Shown one piece after another: positions 6,904-16,925 of a DNA stretch of 64,000 nucleotides. The translations under genes were made by a program, and so were the position numbers. The stretch's first letter is position 1; each line of letters begins with the position of its first letter. This DNA is from Nostoc sp. T09 (GTDB lineage: Bacteria; Cyanobacteriota; Cyanobacteriia; Cyanobacteriales; Nostocaceae), in NCBI RefSeq assembly GCF_002154695.1, contig NZ_MTAV01000131.1, positions 1 through 64,000 of the forward strand, read 5' to 3'. The notes below the pieces were generated by a model. It worked only from the letters and a program-made list of their open reading frames with translations. It made no database searches and had not been told where the DNA came from.

Positions 6904-9900
6904 GATGGCTTTTCCTGATTCACGAACACCGCGATTTCTGTCCCTTGTCCAGGGGCGCTCTGGATCTGGAACTGTACCCCAATGAGATCGGCACGTTCTG
7001 ACATCCCCAATAAACCAAAACCATTGTGATTAGAAGAACGATCAATGGTAAATCCCTGTCCATCGTCCTTGATTCGTAATGTACACTGCGTAGATTGATA
7101 GATGAGTTCAACGCGAATCTCAGTTGCTTTGGCGTACTTCAGTGCATTAGTCAATGCTTCCTGTCCAATCCTGAGCAGATTATTCTCCACCTCAGAGGGT
7201 AGCGGATAGGGGATACCGATAGCTTCACACATAATTATCGTACCAGTGGATGATTCTAGCTGGGTTGTTAAATGCTTGAAAGCGCTGAACAGATCATTAT
7301 TTTCTAATAAGTATGGACGGCGCAACGCTTCTACAGAGCGGCGTGCCTCTGTGAGTCCAGTTTGGGCTAAGTTCTGTACTTGAGCTAGGTAAGTTTGAGC
7401 TTTTTCAGGGTCTACTGTTATTTTGCTAGCAGCAGATCTAGCGTGAATCACAATGCCCGTGAACGACTGTGCCAGTGTATCGTGAATTTCTCGCGCCATG
7501 CGGTTGCGTTCTTCCAGAATCGAGGCGGCTTCGGCGAGTTTGCGTTCACGCAGTGCTGCGTTGCGCAGTTCGCTAATATCAAGAATCACCCCCAACATTT
7601 GCACAGGCTGTCCGGCTGCGTTATAAATGCCTCGACCTCTGCCAACTAACCAGTAAATACTACCATTTGGATAGATTACTCGATATTCAGCTTCAAAATC
7701 AGTATGAGTTGCTAGAGCTGCTGTAACAGCTTGCTCGACCCGATGAATATCTTCTGGATGAACGCGATCGCGCCATGCCTGATAGCTGCTCTCAACTTCA
7801 CCAGGGACTAACCCCAGCAATCGGGCGTGGTTATCGTTCCAATCTGTTGTATTCTCAACGATATTCCAGTTCCAACTGCCGATGTAGGTAAAATCCATCG
7901 TCAGCCTGCGTTGCTCTTCACTCTGCCGCAGGGCGTTTTCAATTCGTTGGCGCTCTTCAATCTCTTGTGAAAGCAGCAAAGTCCGCTCAATTACTCGTTG
8001 TTCCAATGTTCGGTTGTAATCGCCTAGCAGTTTCTGGGCTTGTTTGCGCTCTGTGATATCTTGAAAAACTACGATCGCATAAGCCACATCGCCCCTTTCG
8101 TCAAAAATGGGGGTCCCCCATGTCTCAACAGGAATTATTGCGTCGCCTCGATGAATTTCTATATCGTCTATCCTAACGTGTTCGCCTCTCAACGCTTGGA
8201 TGATTGGCAATTTCTCAGTTGGATATATTTGATCAGTTCCTGATAGATAAACCTGATAAACTTCTGCAAGTTGATCTGGTGTCACAGAAGAATCACTCCC
8301 TTTGCCCAATAGCTGAATTGCTTGTTGATTGAAGTAGTAAGGACGACCAACAGCGTCTACTACTCCAATTCCCACCGGAATTGCTTCTAGAAATTGAGCC
8401 ATCTTACTTTCGCTCTCCCGTAGCTTTGAGTAGAGTTTGGCGTTTTCAATTGCAATGGCTGCTTGAGTTGATAAAAGATTTAAAACTTGCGTTCGCTCCG
8501 GTGTAAATGCTCCTGTTGCTAATTGGTTTTCCAGATAGAACACGCCGACGAGCTTACCTTGATTTAGCAGCGGCAAACACAGAAGTGATCGAGTTTGATT
8601 GTGCTGAATGTATGGCTCATTGATAAAATTACCTTCATGAGCCGCATCATTTAAGATGACAGGTTCATGAGTCCGGATTACATACTGAATAATTGATTCA
8701 GGTAAGCGATTTGCTATCGGAATCGATTGCAGCACTCGCGTATCACAGACCTTCTCACCATCATTGAGTTCGCAAGCAGCCTCAATCACCCATCCCCCGG
8801 CGTATTCCAACAGCAAACATCCAGTTTGTGCGCCAGCATTTTCGATTAATATCTGCATCAAGGAACGAAGCAACTGATCCAGTTCAATTTCACTCGAAAT
8901 CGCTTGTGATGCTTTCATTACCGTCGCTAAATCGAAAGCGATATGTGAGGTATTAGAGGTAGTTCCAGCAGTGGTGCGGATTGACGTGGAAGCCACGCCC
9001 GACGACTGAGGAAAAAACTGTGGATAACGAGTCTCTAAATCTCTTACTTTCGCAGTTGCTCCCCACCGTTCATAGCAGTAGTGAGCTTCTTTCATGTAGA
9101 GCTGGGCAAATTTTTCCCGACCCCGCTCTAAATAAAATTTAGCGGCTAACTCATAGGCTAAGGCTTCTTCTCGAAGATAGTTATTTTCTTTCGCTCCAAG
9201 AATTGCTTGTTCGTAGAATTCTTCTGCCTCAAGCAACTGACCCAAAACTCGTGCTGTCTCTGCTTTTATCAGATGGTATTTATGCAAATGATTCATGGGC
9301 GCATACTGTGCCCATTGCTTCATTTTCTCCTGTCTCACAGCAACTTTTTCCAATATTTCCGCTTGTTTTTGAACGCTGCTTTCAGGGTATGTTGCAAGTC
9401 TTGCTAGAGCATCATAGAGGTGGTAAAAAGGGCCAAGAGGTGAGCCTGTTATTCGGATCAAATAACGTTCTGCTACGGTTGAGTTTTCAACTGCCTGAGC
9501 ATACTCAGAAAAAAGGTAGCACAGGAAAAGTTTATTGAAATAGACATCAAAGATTGCAGTTCCATCATTTGCTGCTTCGTGTTGTGGCAATCCATTCTCC
9601 TCATTGTAGAATTTACCAACTAGACGGGTTGGATTGACCGAGAAGCCCATCAAATTTGCGATCGCCTGCTGAAATATTTGATGCCAGTTTAGTGCTGTGC
9701 CCTGTTTAATTTGACGGATTGCTTCATTGTATATTGTCATCTCATGTTCAACTTCCACGAGTTCCTTTCCGATGGCATAAGATTGAAAGCAATAACAATG
9801 AGCACAATAAGCGGCAAACTCTAAATCTCCAGTTTCTAGCCCAATTTGATAGGCTTCTAGTAATGGCTGTGATATTTCTGTAACATGTTCTTTCCAATGA

Positions 9901-12900
9901 ATGGTGCAGTTATTCACGATCAGCAATGTTCTAGCTCTGAGTGAATAAGTCTGAGGGTGTGACAACAGACTTAGCGCCAGCTGCCCAAACTCGTAGCCAG
10001 TCTCAATATTTCCGATCGTCCCACACAGAACTAATCCAAAGTTGGCATAAGCAAAGGGAGACGCAAACGCATTTCCATGTTCGATTGACAAGCTGACTTG
10101 TTTAGATACCAGTAGCGGCATTAAATCAGGAGCGGCAATCCAGGCCGCAAGCGTAATCTTAGATAGGATTCGCATCGCTGCTAATTTATCCGGCTCGCTC
10201 ATTTGGGGCAAATGAATCAAGTCCTTGATCGATTTCTGACTGAGAAGGTATGAGATTGCGTCTAGTTCAAGCTGAATATCAGACTGGCTTGGCTGTTCGG
10301 GAAAACTGATCCCCAATTGCTGCAAAACTTGCAATCCAGTGTTGATCGCTTCTAATAGCTGGTTCTGTGCGATGTCGGTTTGAATTTTGACTTCGTAAAC
10401 TTTTAGGCTGTCGAGAACTGTTTTAGCTGATTGTAGAACGATCGCTGCCCAGGATTCTACCTGCTCAAAATCGCCACATAAATACGCAACTTCTGTTGTT
10501 TCTATATATAACTCTAAGGTCAGGTCATAGTTTGTTTGCCAACTAGAAGCTGCCAGCCATTCTCTTCCTGTAGCTAAATATTTTTTGGCAATAGTGTAAG
10601 CGATCGCCCCTTTTGCTTTCTGACCTGCGATTAAATTTAATCTGGCAATTTCATCTTGTTCTGATTGATCTGTAACAAGCTCAATCCCATGATTAAGATG
10701 ATCGACAATTTCAAACACCTGCTCCGATAGTCGCTCTGGTAAAGTCTTTTCTAATAAGTTGCGACCGATTTGGAGATGAACCACTTGTTTGTGCGACTCA
10801 TCGATTAAGGCATATGCTGCTTGCTGTACGCGATCGTGCAAAAACTTATATTCTTGAACTAACAAGTTCTCATCTAATTCAGATATAGGTTGAATTAATC
10901 CAGTTTGTATCGCTGCCAGCAAATCTAGAGAAACTGCTTTAGGAGGTTGCTCACAAACGATCGCTAACGTATCTAAATTAAACTCAGCCCCGACACAAGC
11001 CGCTAATCGGAGAATTCGCTGTGTGTTCTCTGGTAGTTTTTTCAACTTCAAGAGCAGCAACTCCACCACATTATCGGTAATAGCTTGGGCTTTAATTTGA
11101 GAAATGTTCCACTGCCAGCTTAAGTGTTCTGCGTCAAAAGTCAGAAGATTTTCGCTATACAGCATTCGCAAAAATTCGCCGACGAAGAAGGGATTGCCCT
11201 CAGTTTTACGCAATACCAAATCAGCTAAGGAACCAACGGTGTCAGTATTGTGATGTAGCGTATCGGCAATCAACTGGCACAATGGCTCAAGCGTTAATGG
11301 TGCCAGGATCATCTCCTGAAGCACTGCTCCTTGTTTTCGCAGTCGTTCCAACGTTAAGACCAATGGATGCGTTGGATTGACTTCATTATCTCGATAAGCT
11401 CCGATCAAAAATAGGAATTGGATTTGCTCATCCAGCAGCATCAGCTCAATTAACTTCAGCGTTGCTGAATCTATCCACTGCAAATCATCTAAAAAAATTA
11501 CAAGCGGATGTTCCTTTGAACAAAACACCCGCACGAACGACTGAAAAACCCGATTAAAACGATTTTGTGCTTCAATTGCTCCAACGGACGCTACGGGCGG
11601 CTGCTTGCCAATAATTAATTCAACTTCCGGAATGATATCAATGATAATTTGTCCGTTGGTTCCCAAAGCTTTTAGCAGGTGCGATCGCCACTGTTGCACT
11701 TGTTCATCAGGTTCACCAAGTATTTGCTGCACCAATTTTTGCAAAGCATCTGCGATCGCGCTGTAAGGAATATTGCGCTGAAATTGGTCAAATTTACCCC
11801 AGATAAAATAACCGCGCTTTTGGGTGATAGGTTTGTAGATTTCCTGCACTAACGCAGATTTGCCAATTCCCGCATAGCCAGATACCAACATCATTTCGAC
11901 TTTGAAGGTTGGGTTGCTAGTTTGTTCTTGTTCTAAAGTCTGTTCTGCATGGTTTGGTGAAGAAGCAACGCGGTCAAAAGCTGCTAGTAACATTGCAACT
12001 TCTTTGTCGCGCCCATACAATTTTTGGGGAATTTGAAACTGATCCCAAACGTCTTGAAGACCCAGTTGAATGCTGTTAATGTGTCCGATTTCTTCTAATT
12101 GGCGAACGCAGATTTCTAAATCTGCTTTGATTCCCCAAGCACTTTGATAGCGATCCTCTGCATTCTTCGCCATCAGTTTCAGAATTATATCTGAAACTGG
12201 TTTGGGAATCGTTGCATTTATTTCATGAGGCGGAGGAGGCTGTTTGGCAATATGACAATGAACTAGCTCAAGTATGTCTGTTGTGAGAAACGGCAGGTGT
12301 CCGGTTAGAAGTTCGTAGAACGTCACACCGAGCGAGTAAAAATCGGTGCGGTAGTCGAGCAAACGGTTCATCCGCCCTGTTTGCTCTGGAGACAAGTATG
12401 CGAGTGTCCCTTCTAACACATGAGGACTTTTGAAAGTCGGATTCGTGCGGTTAAATTGGGTGGCAATTCCGAAGTCAATAATTTTGACAACGCTAGTATC
12501 TCGATTGAGAACAATGTTACCAGGGTTAATATCCTTATGAATAACATTAGCGGCATGGATTCTGCCCAGAATATCGGTGAGATCGATGGCAAGATGTAGA
12601 AACGTGAATAAGGGCATGGGGCAGAAGTCTGGGCACTTGTGTATCCATTGCTCTAGGGACTCTCCGCCAAAGTCTTCTAAGAGAATGACAAGTGTGCGTT
12701 GATAGTCTTGCTGACTGTATGTCTTGACAACTCCTTCCAGGTGAAGAGAACGGGTAATTTCATATTCTTGCCTGTAGGGGATCAGTTCTTGAGGAGAGGG
12801 ATAATCAAGCTTTAGCATTTTGATGATGATCGCTAGATCATCTTCGACTCTAATGCCCCGATATACCAGAGAATTAGAACTTTCGTATATCTTGTCTTGG

Positions 12901-12956
12901 ATGGCAATACCAGGTAAAGCAATCATAGAGCTTCTCTGGAGAGTATAATCTGGCAT
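6900..12956 (-). CDS. Hybrid Ser/Thr kinase - AAA ATPase - GAF/PAS - histidine kinase
   Basis: A 2,018-residue signalling protein. An N-terminal Hanks-type kinase (about 10-290) has an ATP-binding Lys in IIIKMLK, HKDINPGN in the catalytic loop and DFG in IIDFGIA. A predatory-bacteria-type ATPase follows, with Walker A GYAGIGKSA near 360 and LVIFLDDLQWID near 480. A long helical TPR-like region leads to a GAF domain (about 1370-1510), two PAS domains, then HisKA_3 with phosphoacceptor His near 1825 in REIHDTLAQ, and a C-terminal HATPase. No membrane segments are obvious, so it is a cytosolic sensor. An alternative start lies at 12926. It is coupled to the downstream response regulator. Confidence 0.93.
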   Translation of the reverse strand: MPDYTLQRSSMIALPGIAIQDKIYESSNSLVYRGIRVEDDLAIIIKMLKLDYPSPQELIPYRQEYEITRSLHLEGVVKTYSQQDYQRTLVILLEDFGGESLEQWIHKCPDFCPMPLFTFLHLAIDLTDILGRIHAANVIHKDINPGNIVLNRDTSVVKIIDFGIATQFNRTNPTFKSPHVLEGTLAYLSPEQTGRMNRLLDYRTDFYSLGVTFYELLTGHLPFLTTDILELVHCHIAKQPPPPHEINATIPKPVSDIILKLMAKNAEDRYQSAWGIKADLEICVRQLEEIGHINSIQLGLQDVWDQFQIPQKLYGRDKEVAMLLAAFDRVASSPNHAEQTLEQEQTSNPTFKVEMMLVSGYAGIGKSALVQEIYKPITQKRGYFIWGKFDQFQRNIPYSAIADALQKLVQQILGEPDEQVQQWRSHLLKALGTNGQIIIDIIPEVELIIGKQPPVASVGAIEAQNRFNRVFQSFVRVFCSKEHPLVIFLDDLQWIDSATLKLIELMLLDEQIQFLFLIGAYRDNEVNPTHPLVLTLERLRKQGAVLQEMILAPLTLEPLCQLIADTLHHNTDTVGSLADLVLRKTEGNPFFVGEFLRMLYSENLLTFDAEHLSWQWNISQIKAQAITDNVVELLLLKLKKLPENTQRILRLAACVGAEFNLDTLAIVCEQPPKAVSLDLLAAIQTGLIQPISELDENLLVQEYKFLHDRVQQAAYALIDESHKQVVHLQIGRNLLEKTLPERLSEQVFEIVDHLNHGIELVTDQSEQDEIARLNLIAGQKAKGAIAYTIAKKYLATGREWLAASSWQTNYDLTLELYIETTEVAYLCGDFEQVESWAAIVLQSAKTVLDSLKVYEVKIQTDIAQNQLLEAINTGLQVLQQLGISFPEQPSQSDIQLELDAISYLLSQKSIKDLIHLPQMSEPDKLAAMRILSKITLAAWIAAPDLMPLLVSKQVSLSIEHGNAFASPFAYANFGLVLCGTIGNIETGYEFGQLALSLLSHPQTYSLRARTLLIVNNCTIHWKEHVTEISQPLLEAYQIGLETGDLEFAAYCAHCYCFQSYAIGKELVEVEHEMTIYNEAIRQIKQGTALNWHQIFQQAIANLMGFSVNPTRLVGKFYNEENGLPQHEAANDGTAIFDVYFNKLFLCYLFSEYAQAVENSTVAERYLIRITGSPLGPFYHLYDALARLATYPESSVQKQAEILEKVAVRQEKMKQWAQYAPMNHLHKYHLIKAETARVLGQLLEAEEFYEQAILGAKENNYLREEALAYELAAKFYLERGREKFAQLYMKEAHYCYERWGATAKVRDLETRYPQFFPQSSGVASTSIRTTAGTTSNTSHIAFDLATVMKASQAISSEIELDQLLRSLMQILIENAGAQTGCLLLEYAGGWVIEAACELNDGEKVCDTRVLQSIPIANRLPESIIQYVIRTHEPVILNDAAHEGNFINEPYIQHNQTRSLLCLPLLNQGKLVGVFYLENQLATGAFTPERTQVLNLLSTQAAIAIENAKLYSKLRESESKMAQFLEAIPVGIGVVDAVGRPYYFNQQAIQLLGKGSDSSVTPDQLAEVYQVYLSGTDQIYPTEKLPIIQALRGEHVRIDDIEIHRGDAIIPVETWGTPIFDERGDVAYAIVVFQDITERKQAQKLLGDYNRTLEQRVIERTLLLSQEIEERQRIENALRQSEEQRRLTMDFTYIGSWNWNIVENTTDWNDNHARLLGLVPGEVESSYQAWRDRVHPEDIHRVEQAVTAALATHTDFEAEYRVIYPNGSIYWLVGRGRGIYNAAGQPVQMLGVILDISELRNAALRERKLAEAASILEERNRMAREIHDTLAQSFTGIVIHARSAASKITVDPEKAQTYLAQVQNLAQTGLTEARRSVEALRRPYLLENNDLFSAFKHLTTQLESSTGTIIMCEAIGIPYPLPSEVENNLLRIGQEALTNALKYAKATEIRVELIYQSTQCTLRIKDDGQGFTIDRSSNHNGFGLLGMSERADLIGVQFQIQSAPGQGTEIAVFVNQEKPS

Positions 12957-12964
12957 ACCTCAAA

Positions 12965-13081
12965 CTATACAGCACTTCTGATTGGGCGACATCGATCAAC
13001 TTTGTGGCGGGCGGTTTGCAACGCTGCTTGGGCTTGCTGTAAGGCAACTTGGTAGCCTTGCAGGTCAAGCTGAACTGCCAT
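12965..13081 (-). other. Possible 38-codon frame or gene remnant
   Basis: An ATG at 13081 opens a 38-residue frame beginning MAVQLDLQGYQVALQQ, an Ala/Gln-rich helix, and ending RPIRSAV at TAG 12965-12967. Its ATG overlaps by one base the TGA of a preceding open stretch (13081-13179). That stretch has no start codon but encodes a clear membrane segment (LLAALGVGAIALTIVG). The coupled arrangement suggests the tail of one small membrane-protein gene and a partner, both now truncated. There is no family recognition. Confidence 0.25.
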
Positions 13082-13226
13082 CACAGGATACCCACAATCG
13101 TGAGAGCGATCGCTCCTACTCCTAACGCCGCCAGTAAAAATCCAGAATCAACCCAAGTCAGCTTTAGGGCAGATAAACTTCACAAGCTATTTCATAGTTG
13201 CGGTCTACTGAATATATATTGTGGAG

Positions 13227-16200
13227 TTACCGCGGTATTTTCCTGATAAATTCCTGTAAGCTGTCTGAACCCATAACCTCAATCCTGGGTAAACTGAGGG
13301 GTCGATCGCCAAACTGACTCAAACCTGAGCGACAAGATAAACCCAAAGTATAGCCGCAAGCGCCGATTAAGTGCTCGACAACGCGATCGCAATCTCCGTA
13401 AGGATAAGCGAAAGTTTTAACTGGTAAATTTAAAGCTCGTTCTAAGATAGCTCGCGATCGCGCTCCCTCTTGTACTATCTCTGTCAAAGATAAAGCCGTT
13501 AGCGGCTGATGAGTTGCTGCATGAGAACCAAACTCAACCCCCTCACTTTGAAGTTGATGAATTTCTCGCCATCCCAACAACGGTACTTCTTCTTCATAAG
13601 CCTCATCCCAACTGTTTGAGGTTCCTACTCGCTCTGCTACGAGAAATACAGTTACAGTGAAGTTATATTTTTTTAATAGCGGCCAAGCATATTCATAAAA
13701 GTCCAGATAGCCATCATCAAAAGTAATTGCGATCGCCCTTCCTGGCAAGGGTTGTCTGGTTGCCATTGCCAATTGCCACTTCTGCCACCCTACACTGTAA
13801 AAACCCGTATCCCGCAAATATTGCAACTGCTCCTCAAATGCTTGGGGTGTTACTCGGTAACGATCCATTTTCTTTGTACCCATTGGTGCAACGCGGTGAT
13901 ACATCAGAATTGGCAATCTGTGGGTAACAACAGGCTGTGAATTCCAAATTTCTGAAGGCTGTCCCCCATGCCAGCGAACAGAAGCCTCAACCTGAGATGG
14001 TATTGGTGTAGGCTGCTTAGCTAGTTCAACTATTTCTGGCGTATGGCGAAGCCAGGGAAATTGCAGGCGAGGTTGACGTTGAAACAATTGCACACGATAA
14101 AGAGGTGTTCTGATTTCTTTAACCAAGTTTAATGAAGGTAGCCTGGCAAAGGTATCACCGATCGCTTTGGCTCCAAAGGGCAAACCCCAATCAAAACCAG
14201 GTTTATCTGGTTCATCAACGATCTGATGGGCGTGAGCCATAATTAGATAGCCACCAGGTTCGAGCGCATCGGCGATTTTTTCGGCTACTGCTTGCAATTG
14301 GGCTAAGCCCCCAGTATAGTAAAGCACTTCGCTACAAACAATTAAATTGAAGCGTCCCGGCAGTGGATCTTTATTCATGTCCAACTGTTGGTAACTAATA
14401 TTTTGAAAATTGCTACAACGTTGAGCAGTTCGCTCCAGGGCAACTTGCGAGATATCAGCAGCAATTAGACTTTCAATATGAGGAGCCAGTTGAACGGTAA
14501 AATGACCTTCGGCACAGGCGAGTTCTAGTGCTTTCTCAATTCGCTGCGAAGGAAGTAAAGAGAGTGTTTGTTCGTACTTAGTTTGCTCGTAGGGATTGGT
14601 ATATTTCCAAGGATCTGGTTGGGTAGAAAATAGACTCTCGAAATGAGAGCGATCGTATTCATGGCTGGTGTTAACTTCTGCCAGATCAGTTGCAGAGGAG
14701 ATGGTTGAGCATTTAGACCACAAACCCAGTGCTTCTGGTGCATAGATGACTCGCTCTGGCATCTCTCCCGGGCTAGAAAGCTGTACTATTGATTCTGCGG
14801 TGACTTTAGCCATTTCTACTAATTCACGCGCCACTGCTTTCGGGAGTATTGCTCGTCGAGAAACACTGCCATTAAAACCACAACGACGACCTAACACTAT
14901 TGTTTGAGAAGTTACTAGCTGATGCTCAATGACTGCACTTGAACCGGGAAAAGCCAACCATTCTGGTAACTGAGCTTTTGCTTTAGCTGCTTGTTGCAAA
15001 CGCGATCGCAGCGATGTTAAATCTTTGAAAGGCTTACCTATCAAGGCTTCCCGCACACAAGTAATGCATAACTCAAAACCGCTGGCTGTGGCGATCGCTA
15101 CCCTTTGAGCTTGGGATGTGACTAAGTTGTTTTTCACAGGGATAGTGACAACACCCAAAGCCACACCGCCGACTGTGATCATGACATCAAGCTCTGGAAG
15201 CGCTACTTCTAAATCAGCAAGTTCTTCGCTAACTTCTACGACCACAAAAGCAGAATTTACTTTTTTTGTTGTCGTTGCTGCTGCAAATTCAGAGTCATAA
15301 AAACGTTCTGAAGGCCAATCTGGAAGCCCCCAAAGTTGTTGCAAAAACACCGTCCAGCCGATTTGGTCGTGGGAATTTTTGTCAGTTTGCGAGTAAATTG
15401 TTTGCTCAAAAAATCTCCCCAGAATCTGCCATGCAAATTGAGATGCGATCGCATCCTGAATTACCCAACTAGCTACTAATCCATCGCAGATAGGTAATTC
15501 TATACTACCGAGTTCGATTCCCTCCATTTTTACTATGCAGTACAAACGCTCAGATGATGCGGGGGTATGTATATCAACAATTGGTTGTGTTAAATCTAAG
15601 CAAACTCCATGAGTAGTCCCAATAGTTATCGGTTCGTTTATCTGAGCGTGTTGCAACACCATACGCTCTAGAAGGGTAGAAGTTCGACGAGTCAACCCGG
15701 TAGTATGCGACTGCGATTCTAGAGCCTGTAGAAAGTCGTTGAGATATTGATTAACATTAGGCCAGAGCTTGTACCAAACAGTTGGTAGCTGGCAGTTAGG
15801 GAGGAGTGAAGACTCAAAGATACATTCGGCAATCCAAAGCGGATCTAGATTTCGTGCATACTCATCCTTAATTAATTGCAGAAGATGCCGAGCATCTTGA
15901 CCAACACCTAAAAACAGTCCCGCACACCAACTTGCCCAATAAAGCTTTTGGCTAGCAAGTTGATTCGACTTCAGCCCATCTACATAATCATGATGAGGAT
16001 TGGGAACCCGAGGATCGGAAGAGTATCCCTGAGTAAGTACACGTATGGCATCAGTAAAAAATTGATTTCCATTTCTCGAAAGCGAACTCGGACGCATTCT
16101 GTACAGTGCCAATATTTCTCTAACTGCACCAAAGCGAGCACCACTACGAGCAATTCGCTGCCAGAGATCCCAGTCTTCACAGATACAAAGCGAGGTGTCA

Positions 16201-16709
16201 AATCTGCCAACAGCCTCAATCAGAGATTTACGAATCAGGCAGGCATGAATCACAAAAGCACAGGAACGCACAAATAAGGGAAACATATCTGCCAAAGCAG
16301 GCGCGTACTTTTGATTGTAAAGAGTGCCATCAGCAGCTACGCGGCTCCATCCGCAGTGAACAGCATCTAGGCTAGAATCAGCAGCTAGTGCGGCTGTCAT
16401 TTTTTCTAAATGTTGGGGAGCCAGCCAATCATCGGCATCTAGAAATAAAAGCCAGTCGAAATTAGCAAGGTCGATGCCAGTATTTCGAGCCGCGCAAACT
16501 CCCTGATTTGACTGACTAACTGTGCGAATACGGCTATCTTTTGATGTAAATTGATGAGCGATCGCAGCGGTTTCATCAGTAGAGCCATCATCAACTACAA
16601 TTGCTTCCCAATGCGGATAAGTTTGGCACAAGAGAGATTTAATAGTTTCAGCAATTGTTTGTGCTGCATTATGAGCTGGTATGACAACAGATACACGTAA
16701 GATTGGCAT
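13227..16709 (-). CDS. Glycosyltransferase 2 - methyltransferase - polysaccharide deacetylase fusion
   Basis: A 1,160-residue fusion. Residues 1-230 are a GT-A family 2 domain (SVVIPAHNAAQTIAET, VDDGSTDE, FLDADDWLAPQHL). Two copies of a small beta/alpha module follow (about 355-435 and 480-555), shared with other proteins of this locus. Residues about 680-860 are a SAM methyltransferase (DPWKYTNPYEQTKYEQTL, ALELACAEGHFTVQLA). The last 240 residues are a NodB-type deacetylase with MYHRV, TFDDGYLDF, SHAATH and AYPYG. Metal ligands are present (Asp in DDG; His in SHAATH). It probably adds, methylates and deacetylates sugar units of the exported glycan. Confidence 0.9.
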   Translation of the reverse strand: MPILRVSVVIPAHNAAQTIAETIKSLLCQTYPHWEAIVVDDGSTDETAAIAHQFTSKDSRIRTVSQSNQGVCAARNTGIDLANFDWLLFLDADDWLAPQHLEKMTAALAADSSLDAVHCGWSRVAADGTLYNQKYAPALADMFPLFVRSCAFVIHACLIRKSLIEAVGRFDTSLCICEDWDLWQRIARSGARFGAVREILALYRMRPSSLSRNGNQFFTDAIRVLTQGYSSDPRVPNPHHDYVDGLKSNQLASQKLYWASWCAGLFLGVGQDARHLLQLIKDEYARNLDPLWIAECIFESSLLPNCQLPTVWYKLWPNVNQYLNDFLQALESQSHTTGLTRRTSTLLERMVLQHAQINEPITIGTTHGVCLDLTQPIVDIHTPASSERLYCIVKMEGIELGSIELPICDGLVASWVIQDAIASQFAWQILGRFFEQTIYSQTDKNSHDQIGWTVFLQQLWGLPDWPSERFYDSEFAAATTTKKVNSAFVVVEVSEELADLEVALPELDVMITVGGVALGVVTIPVKNNLVTSQAQRVAIATASGFELCITCVREALIGKPFKDLTSLRSRLQQAAKAKAQLPEWLAFPGSSAVIEHQLVTSQTIVLGRRCGFNGSVSRRAILPKAVARELVEMAKVTAESIVQLSSPGEMPERVIYAPEALGLWSKCSTISSATDLAEVNTSHEYDRSHFESLFSTQPDPWKYTNPYEQTKYEQTLSLLPSQRIEKALELACAEGHFTVQLAPHIESLIAADISQVALERTAQRCSNFQNISYQQLDMNKDPLPGRFNLIVCSEVLYYTGGLAQLQAVAEKIADALEPGGYLIMAHAHQIVDEPDKPGFDWGLPFGAKAIGDTFARLPSLNLVKEIRTPLYRVQLFQRQPRLQFPWLRHTPEIVELAKQPTPIPSQVEASVRWHGGQPSEIWNSQPVVTHRLPILMYHRVAPMGTKKMDRYRVTPQAFEEQLQYLRDTGFYSVGWQKWQLAMATRQPLPGRAIAITFDDGYLDFYEYAWPLLKKYNFTVTVFLVAERVGTSNSWDEAYEEEVPLLGWREIHQLQSEGVEFGSHAATHQPLTALSLTEIVQEGARSRAILERALNLPVKTFAYPYGDCDRVVEHLIGACGYTLGLSCRSGLSQFGDRPLSLPRIEVMGSDSLQEFIRKIPR

Positions 16710-16925
16710 ATTATTTTGGTTGAAATTTTGAATTCCAGTAGGTTATTAGGTGAAAGAAGACTCTTGGAGTTAGAATTTTAATTTATGAGATGTATTCGCA
16801 GATTTTTTATTTATTTTTTCTTATACCCAGCGTTACTTATAATTTAGTAATTTAATGAAGATTTTTCTATAAATAGTGTTATTAATCTCAATTTTGGCAT
16901 TAATTATAATATTTGGTGAGGAGCT

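Noticed and set aside
9203-9538. 111-codon plus-strand frame inside the hybrid kinase
   Set aside because: It is antisense to a continuous, well-supported protein and has no recognisable domain.
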